Source: Clostridium sp. CAG:451
GTDB taxonomy: Bacteria > Bacillota_I > Bacilli_A > RF39 > UBA660
NCBI GenBank assembly: GCA_000438295.1
Contig: FR901041.1
Coordinates: forward strand, 44,997-59,572
Direction of reading: 5' to 3'
Length of the DNA: 14,576 nucleotides
Positions 1 to 7,146 of the stretch are shown here, in pieces (within the stretch, counting starts at the first letter, position 1; the number at the start of each line of letters is the position of its first letter). The notes beneath the pieces were generated by a model that saw nothing but the letters and a program-made list of their open reading frames with translations, was not told the DNA's origin and ran no database searches. The position numbers and the translations under genes are program-made.

Positions 1-2735
1 GTCGTGGAAGAAGTGTTACAGGTGCAGGAAATCGTCCTTTGAAATCACTTTCTAGTATGTTAAAAGGTAAACAAGGACGTTTCCGTCAAAACTTATTAGG
101 TAAACGTGTTGACTATTCTGGACGTTCAGTTATCGTTGTTGGACCATCTCTAAAGATGTATCAATGTGGTATTCCAAAGGAAATGGCTCTAGAGTTATTC
201 AAGCCACATGTTATTAATGGGTTAGTAAGCAGAGATATTGCTCATAATATTAAAGCTGCTAAGAGATTGATTGAAAATCAAGATCCAGTAGTTTGGGATA
301 TTGTTGAAGATGTAATTAAAGAGCATCCTGTTTTATTAAACCGTGCTCCTACATTACACCGTTTAGGAATTCAAGCTTTCGAACCAGTTTTAGTTGGTGG
401 TAAAGCAATTAGATTACATCCATTAGTATGTCCTGCTTTCAATGCTGACTTTGATGGTGACCAGATGGCTGTTCATGTACCATTATCAGAAGAAGCTCAA
501 GCAGAAGCTAGATTACTAATGTTAGGTTCTAATAACATTCTTCACCCAAAAAGTGGTGATCCAATTGTTACACCAAGCCAGGATATGGTTTTAGGTAACT
601 ATTATATTACTATGGAAAAAGCTGGTGAGGATGGAGAAGGGCGTGTTTTCAAAGATTGCAATGAAGCTTTAATGGCTTATGAAAGACGTGAAATCACTCT
701 TCATACTCGTATTGCTATACCAGTAGATTCATTTAAATATAAAATATTTACTGAATCACAAAAAGGTAAGTACTTAGTAACTACTACTGGCAAAATTAAA
801 TTCAATGAAATCTTACCAGATTCATTCCCATATATTAATGAACCAACTGATGAGAATATTCAAAATATTACTCCAAATAAGTATTTCTTACCACAAGGAG
901 CTAATATTAAAGAAGAAATTAGTAAAATGGATTTAGTTAAACCATTTGCTAAAGGAACATTAGAAAAGATAATTGCTCAAGTATTTAAGCGTTATAAAAC
1001 CACTGAAACTTCTGCAATGCTTGATAAAATGAAAGACTTAGGTTTCTATTATTCAACAATAGCAGGTATTACTGTTTCAATGGCAGATATTGCTACAAGT
1101 CGTCATAAACAAGACTTTGTTAATGAAGGACAAGCAATGGTTGATAAGATTAATAAACAATATTCTCGTGGTTTAATTACTGAAGAAGAACGTCATGAAA
1201 AAGTTATTGAAACTTGGTATGGAGTTAAAGATAAAGTTCAAGCTGAACTTGAAGATATTTCCAAAGAACAAATTGATAACCCAATCTTCATGATGATGCA
1301 CTCTAAGGCTCGTGGTAACATTTCAAACTTTACTCAGGTTGCTGGTATGCGTGGTTTGATGCAGAAGCCAAATGGAGACCCAATTGAAATTCCCGTTCTT
1401 TCAAACTTTAAAGAAGGACTTTCAGTATCTGAATTCTTCTTATCTACTCACTCTGCTCGTAAAGGTGATGCCGATACAGCCTTAAAGACAGCCGATTCTG
1501 GTTACTTAACACGTCGTCTTGTTGATGTCAGTCAAGATATGATTGTACGTGAAGAAGATTGTGGAACTGAGCAAGGAGTTATAGCTCATGCCTTCATTAA
1601 TGAAAAAACAGGTTCTGTTATTGAAAGTTTAAAAGATCGTATCGTTGGTCGTTATGCTAGTAAAAAAGTAATAAACCCTAATACAAAAGAAGTAATTATT
1701 GATCGTAATGAATTTATTACTGAAGCTCTTGCTGATAAAGTAGTAGCTGCTGGAATAGAAACTGTAGAAATCCGTACAATTTTAACATGTAATACTGAAA
1801 AAGGTGTATGTCAAAAATGTTATGGTAGAAACCTTGCAACAGGAAATTTAGTTGAAATTGGTGAAGCTATCGGTGTTATGGCTGCTCAATCAATTGGTGA
1901 ACCTGGTACACAGCTTACAATGCGTACATTCCATACTGGTGGTGTTGCCGGTGGAGAAGATATTACTCAAGGTCTTCCTCGTGTTCAAGAGTTATTTGAA
2001 GCTAGAAATCCAAAAGGAAAAGCAACTATTGCTGAAATTGATGGTAAAGTTTCTAAGATTACTGAAGACCATGGTAAGTTTAAGATCAGTATTACTAACA
2101 AATTAGAGACTAAAGAACATGTATCTAATTATGGTGCTAAACTTGCTATTGAAAAAGGTCAAGAAGTTCATTGTGGTGATAAATTAACAGAAGGAGCTAT
2201 TAGTCCAAAAGAATTGTTAGCAGTAACAGACCCTATTACAACGCAAGAATACATCTTAAAAGAAGTTCAAAATACTTATCGTTCTCAAGGTGTTGATATT
2301 TCTGATAAGCATATCGAAGTTATCGCTCGTAGAATGATTAGTAAGATTCGTATTGTGGATAGTGGAGATACTACATTCTTACCTGGTAGTCTTGTTAACT
2401 TCCGTGAGTTTACTGAAGGAAATAAAGAAATTATCATCAAAGGTAAGAAACCTGCTACTGGTCGTCCTATTCTTTTAGGAATCACTAAAGCATCACTTGA
2501 AACTGATTCATTCTTATCTGCAGCATCATTCCAAGAAACAACAAGAATCTTAACAGATGCATCTATTCGTGGTAAAGTCGACAAACTTGAAGGACTTAAG
2601 GAAAATGTCTTACTTGGTAAACTAATTCCTGCTGGTACTGGTTTAAAACATTATCGTGATGTCTCTTACAACTTAGAAAGTGAATTAATGGATGATGAAC
2701 CATTAGATAAATTAGAAGATGAAATTATGGAGTAG
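1..2735 (+). CDS. rpoC: RNA polymerase subunit beta' (5'-truncated by window edge)
   Basis: This is the largest catalytic subunit of RNA polymerase, which carries the active-site magnesium. The reading frame is open from the window edge (first full codon at 3), so the TTG at 39 is an internal leucine (RPLKSL) and not a start. About 910 residues are visible. Roughly the first 300, including the N-terminal zinc finger, are missing because of the window edge. Numbering from the codon at 3, the catalytic NADFDGDQM motif is at 147-155 (nt 441-467). The second zinc site has C520, C596, C603 and C606 with the family spacing. The bridge-helix region (STHSARKG, ADTALKTADSGYLTRRLVD) and the trigger-loop region (GEAIGVMAAQSIGEPGTQ) are intact. 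The C-terminus ends normally after the IPAGTG motif. rpoB is expected just upstream. The terminator starts inside the last codons, so rpoC closes its operon. Confidence 0.98.
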   Translation, partial: RGRSVTGAGNRPLKSLSSMLKGKQGRFRQNLLGKRVDYSGRSVIVVGPSLKMYQCGIPKEMALELFKPHVINGLVSRDIAHNIKAAKRLIENQDPVVWDIVEDVIKEHPVLLNRAPTLHRLGIQAFEPVLVGGKAIRLHPLVCPAFNADFDGDQMAVHVPLSEEAQAEARLLMLGSNNILHPKSGDPIVTPSQDMVLGNYYITMEKAGEDGEGRVFKDCNEALMAYERREITLHTRIAIPVDSFKYKIFTESQKGKYLVTTTGKIKFNEILPDSFPYINEPTDENIQNITPNKYFLPQGANIKEEISKMDLVKPFAKGTLEKIIAQVFKRYKTTETSAMLDKMKDLGFYYSTIAGITVSMADIATSRHKQDFVNEGQAMVDKINKQYSRGLITEEERHEKVIETWYGVKDKVQAELEDISKEQIDNPIFMMMHSKARGNISNFTQVAGMRGLMQKPNGDPIEIPVLSNFKEGLSVSEFFLSTHSARKGDADTALKTADSGYLTRRLVDVSQDMIVREEDCGTEQGVIAHAFINEKTGSVIESLKDRIVGRYASKKVINPNTKEVIIDRNEFITEALADKVVAAGIETVEIRTILTCNTEKGVCQKCYGRNLATGNLVEIGEAIGVMAAQSIGEPGTQLTMRTFHTGGVAGGEDITQGLPRVQELFEARNPKGKATIAEIDGKVSKITEDHGKFKISITNKLETKEHVSNYGAKLAIEKGQEVHCGDKLTEGAISPKELLAVTDPITTQEYILKEVQNTYRSQGVDISDKHIEVIARRMISKIRIVDSGDTTFLPGSLVNFREFTEGNKEIIIKGKKPATGRPILLGITKASLETDSFLSAASFQETTRILTDASIRGKVDKLEGLKENVLLGKLIPAGTGLKHYRDVSYNLESELMDDEPLDKLEDEIME

Positions 2736-2756
2736 TTTGACTACTCTTTTCTTTTT
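2730..2756 (+). terminator. Intrinsic terminator of rpoC, overlapping its stop codon
   Basis: A 7-bp perfect stem GAGTAGT (2730-2736) / ACTACTC (2740-2746) with loop TTG is followed by TTTTCTTTTT. The stem contains the last glutamate codon and the TAG stop, so the 3' UTR is essentially absent. Confidence 0.88.
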
Positions 2757-2775
2757 GTAAAAATTATGATATTCT
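2747..2775 (+). promoter_or_regulatory. Extended -10 promoter for the deacetylase gene
   Basis: TGA plus TATTCT (-10 at 2770-2775) lies exactly 17 nt after TTTTCT (2747-2752), which is also the T-run of the rpoC terminator. The -35 is a weak match to TTGACA, so recognition would depend on the TGn extension. The overlapping TATGAT (2765-2770) is an alternative -10. Expected initiation near 2782 gives a leader of about 13 nt. Confidence 0.5.
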
Positions 2776-2781
2776 CTAAAT

Positions 2782-2787
2782 GAGAGG
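2782..2787 (+). promoter_or_regulatory. Ribosome binding site that fixes the deacetylase start
   Basis: GAGAGG lies 7 nt before the ATG at 2795. The in-frame ATG at 2780 has no such site and would fall at or upstream of the predicted transcript start, so 2795 is preferred. Confidence 0.7.
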
Positions 2788-2794
2788 TATTGTT

Positions 2795-3541
2795 ATGAAA
2801 TATGTTAAATTATTAGTTATAGTAGGTTTATTTATAGTATTTTCTCTACTTTTTGTATATAAAGATCAAAAAGTAGCAGTTTTAGGATATCATTCTTTTA
2901 GTAAGGATAAAGAAACTGATATGTTTATTATGCCAATAAATGAGTTTGAGGAACAATTAAAGTATTTAAAGAAACACCATTATAAGACATTAAGTCTTGA
3001 TGAATTTTATGATTACTATAAAGGCAAAAAAAAGATTCCTAGAAAAAGTGTTTTAATTACAATGGATGATGGTTATCAATCTAATTATGATTTAGCCTTT
3101 CCTTTACTAAAAAAATATGGAATGAAAGCGACTGTTTTCTATATTGGTTCTAATGAGACTGGTGAGAATAAAAATTATATGAATAAAGAGACATTGGATT
3201 TAATTAAAAAGAATTATCCTAATATAGAAATAGCATCTCACTCTTACGGACTTCATTATGATAAATCGATAGAAAAAGGGATAGATTATTTAACAGCAGA
3301 TTTTGATAAAATGGGGGATGTTGTTAATACTAAGTACTTTGCATATCCTTATGGACATTATAATGAAGATATCATTAAAGTATTAAAAACAAAAAAATAT
3401 AAAATGGCTTTTGGGTTTGGACCAGGTAAAGAGCATAGGAAAGCTAGTCGTAGTGATAATATTTATATAATACCAAGACTTAACATTACTAATGGAATGC
3501 CACTATGGAAGTTTTCTCTTAGATTAAGTTTACCTTATTAA
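2795..3541 (+). CDS. Membrane-anchored polysaccharide deacetylase (IcaB/PgaB-like)
   Basis: This is a predicted metal-dependent N-deacetylase of the carbohydrate esterase 4 (NodB-homology) family, 248 residues. Residues 4-22 form one hydrophobic segment without an obvious cleavage site, so the enzyme is probably tethered outside the cell. The catalytic domain shows YH near residue 32, motif 1 as TMDDG with D91-D92, motif 2 as H149-x4-H154 (SHSYGLH), and an AYPYG motif near residue 190. The H-x4-H spacing is that of the IcaB/PgaB exopolysaccharide deacetylases, whereas peptidoglycan deacetylases usually have H-x3-H. That favours a poly-N-acetylglucosamine-like substrate, but peptidoglycan or another envelope glycan cannot be excluded. 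No ica/pga synthase genes are adjacent. It has its own promoter and terminator, so it is monocistronic. Confidence 0.86.
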   Translation: MKYVKLLVIVGLFIVFSLLFVYKDQKVAVLGYHSFSKDKETDMFIMPINEFEEQLKYLKKHHYKTLSLDEFYDYYKGKKKIPRKSVLITMDDGYQSNYDLAFPLLKKYGMKATVFYIGSNETGENKNYMNKETLDLIKKNYPNIEIASHSYGLHYDKSIEKGIDYLTADFDKMGDVVNTKYFAYPYGHYNEDIIKVLKTKKYKMAFGFGPGKEHRKASRSDNIYIIPRLNITNGMPLWKFSLRLSLPY

Positions 3542-3546
3542 TGTGA

Positions 3547-3582
3547 AAAAGTGTCAATAGCTATTTTGTCACTTTTCTTTTT
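3547..3582 (+). terminator. Intrinsic terminator of the deacetylase gene
   Basis: AAAAGTG (3547-3553) pairs with CACTTTT (3570-3576). After a T/T mismatch, CAA (3555-3557) pairs with TTG (3566-3568). The 3' arm runs into CTTTTT. The stop codon TAA is at 3539-3541. Confidence 0.75.
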
Positions 3583-3601
3583 ATCTAATATTTGTTAGAA
3601 T
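3573..3601 (+). promoter_or_regulatory. Extended -10 promoter for the nucleotidase-gap unit
   Basis: TGT plus TAGAAT (-10 at 3596-3601) is exactly 17 nt downstream of TTTTCT (3573-3578), which lies within the deacetylase terminator tail. The geometry is the same as at 2747-2775 and 5453-5481. Initiation near 3608 gives a leader of about 19 nt that holds the site AAGGTG (3616-3621). Confidence 0.5.
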
Positions 3602-3626
3602 AAGAATGGAATAAGAAGGTGTTAGT

Positions 3627-4229
3627 ATGCGTATAGGTGTAGATGTAGATGGAGTATTAAACGATGTGGCTGAATGGCATTTTGCTTATGGTTCTAAGTT
3701 TTGTACAGATCATAATATTAATCGTGGTTTTAATCCAAATGGTTATTATATGGAAGAACAATTTTATTTAACGGCAGAAGAGAATAGAGAATTTTGGAGA
3801 CAATACATATTTGATTTGTTGCTAGCAATCCCACCACGTCCTTTTGCAACTGAAGTAATTCATAGATTAAGACAAGATGGTCATGAAGTATTTATTTTAA
3901 CTGCTAGAGATAATCAATACTTAACTAATCAGTATGATGGTATGAGTGATTTCTATGTAAAACATTGGTTAAATAAATATAATATTGAATACGACGGGAT
4001 AATAACGGGTACTACTAATAAAAAAGAAAAATGTATAAATGGGAAATTTGATATTATGATAGAAGATAAGAAAACTAATGTTGATATGATTAGTAAAATT
4101 ATTCCAGTCTTTGTTTTTGATGCTCCATATAATCAGACATGTAGTGGTACTAATGTGATAAGAGTTTACTCTTGGTATCAAGTATATCAAGAAATAACGG
4201 AAAAATTTGCTCCAGTAGAAATATTATAA
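3627..4229 (+). CDS. HAD-superfamily 5' nucleotidase (NT5C-like)
   Basis: This is a predicted cytosolic phosphatase of the haloacid dehalogenase superfamily, similar to the 5'(3')-deoxyribonucleotidase/NT5C group; the natural substrate cannot be read from the sequence. It has 200 residues, a usual length for the family. Motif I is VDVDGVLND with D6 (nucleophile) and D8 (acid/base). Motif II is the LTAR stretch after residue 90. The acidic motif IV is IEDKKTN near residue 150. The insert between motif I and II (about 15-85) is the helical cap expected of C1-cap members. The start is supported by AAGGTG 5 nt upstream. It is the first gene of a short unit, followed after 11 nt by the small membrane peptide gene and then gap. 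A role in nucleotide salvage or overflow control would be inference only. Confidence 0.8.
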   Translation: MRIGVDVDGVLNDVAEWHFAYGSKFCTDHNINRGFNPNGYYMEEQFYLTAEENREFWRQYIFDLLLAIPPRPFATEVIHRLRQDGHEVFILTARDNQYLTNQYDGMSDFYVKHWLNKYNIEYDGIITGTTNKKEKCINGKFDIMIEDKKTNVDMISKIIPVFVFDAPYNQTCSGTNVIRVYSWYQVYQEITEKFAPVEIL

Positions 4230-4234
4230 GGGGG
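4228..4234 (+). promoter_or_regulatory. Ribosome binding site of the small membrane peptide
   Basis: AAGGGGG lies 6 nt before the ATG at 4241. The same frame is open from an ATG at 4172, but that lies inside the nucleotidase gene and has no comparable site, so 4241 is taken as the start. Confidence 0.75.
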
Positions 4235-4240
4235 ATGAAT

Positions 4241-4408
4241 ATGAAACTAAATAATAAAGGTTTTGGTATGGGAACATTAATTTTCTTTATATGCTTATTC
4301 TTTGTAATATTACTTGCTGTAACTTATATAGCATATACAAACGGGATAGAAAAAAAAGATAATAATAGTAATTCTATACCAGAGATTAGAGAACCAGTAG
4401 ATGAATAG
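4241..4408 (+). CDS. Small single-pass membrane protein with prepilin-like N-terminus
   Basis: This is a 55-residue protein of unknown function. A short basic head (MKLNNKG) is followed directly by a hydrophobic segment at about residues 8-33, then a charged, Asn/Glu-rich tail of about 20 residues. The KGF junction followed at once by the hydrophobic stretch resembles the class III signal of type IV prepilins and pseudopilins (cleavage between G7 and F8). However, the glutamate usual at mature position 5 is absent (T12 here), and the protein is too short to form a pilin head. Alternatives are a small membrane regulator or simply a small integral protein. It sits in one unit between the nucleotidase (11-nt gap) and gap (17-nt gap). 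The strong ribosome site argues that it is a real gene. Confidence 0.68.
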   Translation: MKLNNKGFGMGTLIFFICLFFVILLAVTYIAYTNGIEKKDNNSNSIPEIREPVDE

Positions 4409-4425
4409 GAAAGGAAGAGATACGA

Positions 4426-5427
4426 GTGAGAGTAGCAATTAATGGTTTTGGAAGAATAGGAAGACTAATTTTTAGGATAATGGATCAAGATAGTGATTTT
4501 GAAATAGTTGCTATCAATGATTTAACAGATGCTGAACAGTTAGCATATTTATTAAAATATGATACTGCTCATCGACCTTATAGAAAAGATGAAATATCTT
4601 TTGATAATGATATGCTTATTGTAGGAGATAAAAAAATAAAAGTATTAAGTGAAAAAGATCCATCATTATTACCTTGGAAAGAATTAGATATTGATTTAGT
4701 CTATGAATGTACTGGACTATTCACTTCCCTTGAAAAGGCAAATGCTCATATAGAAGCAGGAGCTAAAAAAGTAGTTATCTCTGCACCAGCTAAAGGTGAT
4801 GTTAAGACAGTAGTATACAATGTAAATGAAAATATTTTAGATAAAAATGATAAGATTATATCTGCAGCAAGTTGTACTACTAATTGTTTAGCACCAGTTT
4901 TAAATGTTATTGAAAATGAATTTGGGATAGAAAGTGGGTATATGACTACAGTTCATGCTTATACTAATGACCAAGCAAATCTAGATGTCGCCCATAAAAA
5001 AGGTATATATGCAAGACGCGGTAGAGCTAGTGCTGCTAATATAGTACCAACTAGTACAGGGGCAGCTAGTGCTATTGGAAAAGTAATCCCTTCACTTGAT
5101 GGTAAATTATCAGGAATGGCAATGCGTGTTCCAGTAGTTACAGGTTCAGTTGTTGACTTGGTTTTAAAACTAAAGAAAAATACAACTAAAGAAGAAATAA
5201 ATGAAGTCTTAAAAAATAATCAGAATGAAACATTAGGATATACTACTGACCCAATTGTTTCTAGTGATGTAATAGGAATGAGTTATGGTTCTTTAGTAGA
5301 TGGTTTATTAACTTCTGTTAATAAAACTGATGATATGGAACTTGTTAAAATAATAGCTTGGTACGATAATGAAATGAGTTACTCTTATCAAATGGTAAGA
5401 TGTGCTAAATACTTCTTAAGTCTATAA
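4426..5427 (+). CDS. gap: Glyceraldehyde-3-phosphate dehydrogenase, type I
   Basis: This cytosolic glycolytic enzyme oxidises glyceraldehyde 3-phosphate to 1,3-bisphosphoglycerate with NAD. The 333-residue length is standard. The Rossmann motif NGFGRIGR is at 6-13. D32 (INDLTD) is the acidic residue that favours NAD over NADP. The catalytic centre SCTTNC has C150, and H177 is in TVHAYTND. The phosphate-binding STGAA stretch follows near residue 210. The C-terminal WYDNEMSYS motif is intact. Translation starts at GTG 4426, preceded by AAGGAAG (4411-4417); the family N-terminus MRVAINGFG confirms this start. It is the third gene of the nucleotidase unit and no clear promoter of its own was seen. 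A terminator follows at once. In many Firmicutes gap is preceded by the repressor cggR; here it is not. Confidence 0.97.
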   Translation: MRVAINGFGRIGRLIFRIMDQDSDFEIVAINDLTDAEQLAYLLKYDTAHRPYRKDEISFDNDMLIVGDKKIKVLSEKDPSLLPWKELDIDLVYECTGLFTSLEKANAHIEAGAKKVVISAPAKGDVKTVVYNVNENILDKNDKIISAASCTTNCLAPVLNVIENEFGIESGYMTTVHAYTNDQANLDVAHKKGIYARRGRASAANIVPTSTGAASAIGKVIPSLDGKLSGMAMRVPVVTGSVVDLVLKLKKNTTKEEINEVLKNNQNETLGYTTDPIVSSDVIGMSYGSLVDGLLTSVNKTDDMELVKIIAWYDNEMSYSYQMVRCAKYFLSL

Positions 5428-5435
5428 ATTTTAGG

Positions 5436-5459
5436 GAAAAGCTTAGCTTTTCTTTTTTT
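5436..5459 (+). terminator. Intrinsic terminator of gap
   Basis: A perfect 7-bp stem GAAAAGC (5436-5442) / GCTTTTC (5446-5452) with loop TTA is followed by seven T, then CTTCTT. It separates gap from pgk, which are often co-transcribed in Firmicutes. Confidence 0.88.
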
Positions 5460-5481
5460 CTTCTTAAAAAAATGTTATACT
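5453..5481 (+). promoter_or_regulatory. Extended -10 promoter of the pgk-tpi operon
   Basis: TGT plus TATACT (-10 at 5476-5481) lies exactly 17 nt after TTTTTT (5453-5458), the T-run of the gap terminator. It is the only convincing promoter for the five-gene unit up to 10062. Initiation near 5488 gives a leader of about 16 nt carrying AGGGTGAG. Confidence 0.6.
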
Positions 5482-5503
5482 GTCTTTAGGGTGAGTTGGC
5501 AAT

Positions 5504-6691
5504 ATGAAAAAGACAATAAGAGATTTTAATTTAAAAAATAAAAAAGTAATCATAAGATGTGATTTTAATGTTCCTATAAAAGATGGAAAAATAATAGATG
5601 ATACAAGAATCAAAAATAGTTTAGAGACTATTAAATATGCAATAGATAAAAATGCTAAAGTAATATTACTTAGTCACTTAGGAAGAATTAAAGAAGAAAG
5701 TGATAAGGTAAAAAATAACTTAGACGTAGTGGCTAAAAGACTTAGTAAACTACTTAATAAAAAAGTAATATTTGTAAATGAGGTAGTGGGAGAAAAAGTA
5801 GAAACTGCTATTTCGAAAATGAAAGATAAAGATGTTATCTTACTACAAAATACTAGATATGAAGACTTAGATGGAAAAAAGGAAAGTAAATGTGATTTAG
5901 AGTTTGCTAAACTGCTAGCAAGTTATGGTGATATATTTATTAATGATGCTTTTGGTACTATTCATAGAGCACATGCATCAAATTATGGAATTAGTAAGTA
6001 TCTAGAAAGTGGTATTGGCTTTCTAGTAGAAAAAGAATTAGAAAAGTTATCTATCTTAAATAATCCTGAAGATCCATTTGTTATTATTATGGGAGGAGCA
6101 AAAGTTGCTGATAAGATTGGAGTTATTGATAACTTATTACCAAAGTGCGATAAATTACTAATTGGTGGAGGAATGGCCTTTACCTTCTTACAAGCTGAAG
6201 GATATGAAATAGGAAATTCAATTTTTGATGCAGATTCACTAGAATACTGTCAAAAATTATTAAAAGAGTATCCAAATAAAATAGTCTTACCAATTGATGT
6301 TGCTTGTAGTACGGAATATAAAGATAGTGATGAAAGAATAGAAAAAGATATAAATGAGATAGACTTTCATGAGATGGGGTTAGATATTGGTGAAAAGACT
6401 CTTAATCTTTTTGAAAAGTATTTAAAGGAGGCAAAGACAGTCTTTTGGAATGGTCCATTAGGCGTATATGAATTTTCTCTTTATGCCAAAAATACTGATG
6501 AATTATTAACTTACTTAGGAAAAAGTAAGGCTAAAGTAGTACTTGGTGGTGGCGATATTGTAGCAGCAGCTAGTAAGCTTTCGATAACGGATAAGTTTTA
6601 TCATGTTTCAACAGGAGGTGGAGCTACTTTAGAATATCTTAGTGGCAAGAAATTACCAGGACTTGAAAATATAGAAGAAAAAGAGGCATAA
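5504..6691 (+). CDS. pgk: Phosphoglycerate kinase
   Basis: This enzyme transfers the acyl phosphate of 1,3-bisphosphoglycerate to ADP, the first ATP-yielding step of glycolysis, in the cytosol. The 395-residue length is standard. The substrate-binding N-domain shows RCDFNVP (18-24), R35, and SHLGR with H58 and R61. The nucleotide-binding C-domain shows GGAKVADK (197-204), GGGMAFTF, FWNGPLGVYE, GGGD (348-351) and STGGGA (369-374). The start at 5504 follows AGGGTGAG (5488-5495), and the family N-terminus fits. It leads a compact operon; the next gene begins 2 nt after its stop. It is physically next to gap but isolated from it by a terminator and a promoter. Confidence 0.97.
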   Translation: MKKTIRDFNLKNKKVIIRCDFNVPIKDGKIIDDTRIKNSLETIKYAIDKNAKVILLSHLGRIKEESDKVKNNLDVVAKRLSKLLNKKVIFVNEVVGEKVETAISKMKDKDVILLQNTRYEDLDGKKESKCDLEFAKLLASYGDIFINDAFGTIHRAHASNYGISKYLESGIGFLVEKELEKLSILNNPEDPFVIIMGGAKVADKIGVIDNLLPKCDKLLIGGGMAFTFLQAEGYEIGNSIFDADSLEYCQKLLKEYPNKIVLPIDVACSTEYKDSDERIEKDINEIDFHEMGLDIGEKTLNLFEKYLKEAKTVFWNGPLGVYEFSLYAKNTDELLTYLGKSKAKVVLGGGDIVAAASKLSITDKFYHVSTGGGATLEYLSGKKLPGLENIEEKEA

Positions 6692-6693
6692 AG

Positions 6694-7146
6694 ATGAATA
6701 AGAGATATGTAGAAGTAGTAACTAATAAAGACTTAAATAAAATAGAGGCACTAAATGATTTTTGCCTTCATAATGATATAGAAAATATAAGTAAAAATAT
6801 TTTAACTAGTAAAGAGTTATCACCGGTTGTTTTTGAAGATTATTTAGCTTACTTTGATGATGATAAAGTAATAGATTACTGTTTTATTCATGGTGAAAAA
6901 GATTTAGGAAGAGGATTTTTATCATTTCCTCGTACTTTAAAACCAAGAAAAAGTACTACTTTTGTTGAAATATCTACTGATTATGCCTTTTCTAAGGGAC
7001 TTGATGAAGTATCCATTATGACTAAAGATAATAATTTAAAAAACATTTTAGATAAGATGGGATTTATTTCTTTAGGTACATACAATGATATGTCATCTTA
7101 CGTTTTAGGAAGAGAAGATAAAGAGAAAGGGAAAATAATGGTATGA
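6694..7146 (+). CDS. GNAT-like acetyltransferase-fold protein, degenerate
   Basis: This is a 150-residue soluble protein whose function is not recognised with certainty. The C-terminal half follows the pattern of GNAT N-acetyltransferases: a strand (TTFVEISTDYAF), a helix leading to a second strand (LDEVSIMTKDNN), then a helix and KMGF near residue 120, resembling the asparagine and (Y/K)xGF features at the end of GNAT domains. The acetyl-CoA pyrophosphate loop (Q/R-x-x-G-x-G/A) is not visible; the expected position reads KPRKSTT. It may therefore have lost acetyl-CoA binding or be a remote relative. It starts 2 nt after pgk with AGAGG (6682-6686) inside the pgk end, and its stop overlaps the next start as ATGA. 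The placement predicts co-expression with the envelope genes that follow. Confidence 0.55.
   Translation: MNKRYVEVVTNKDLNKIEALNDFCLHNDIENISKNILTSKELSPVVFEDYLAYFDDDKVIDYCFIHGEKDLGRGFLSFPRTLKPRKSTTFVEISTDYAFSKGLDEVSIMTKDNNLKNILDKMGFISLGTYNDMSSYVLGREDKEKGKIMV

Noticed and set aside
39..41. TTG as the start of a complete rpoC or a short paralogue
   Set aside because: The frame continues upstream to the window edge and encodes the conserved RpoC stretch ending RPLKSL, so the gene is cut by the window, not shortened.
1852..2106. 84-codon open frame within rpoC, plus strand
   Set aside because: It is a shifted frame over the conserved trigger-loop and jaw region of rpoC, with no ribosome site and a low-complexity hydrophobic product.
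2285..2584. 99-codon open frame opposite rpoC
   Set aside because: It is antisense to the conserved C-terminal part of rpoC, with no ribosome site, promoter or recognisable domain.
2577..2586. GTCGACAAA within rpoC as a Spo0A-box
   Set aside because: It matches 8 of 9 positions and lies deep inside conserved coding sequence, so chance is the better explanation.
3969..4190. 73-codon open frame opposite the nucleotidase gene
   Set aside because: It is antisense to a well-supported gene and biased toward Ile/Tyr/Phe as expected from reverse AT-rich sequence.
4172..4240. Upstream ATG extending the small membrane peptide by 23 codons
   Set aside because: The extension lies inside the nucleotidase gene in another frame. 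The strong AAGGGGG site and the basic-head plus hydrophobic pattern both point to 4241.
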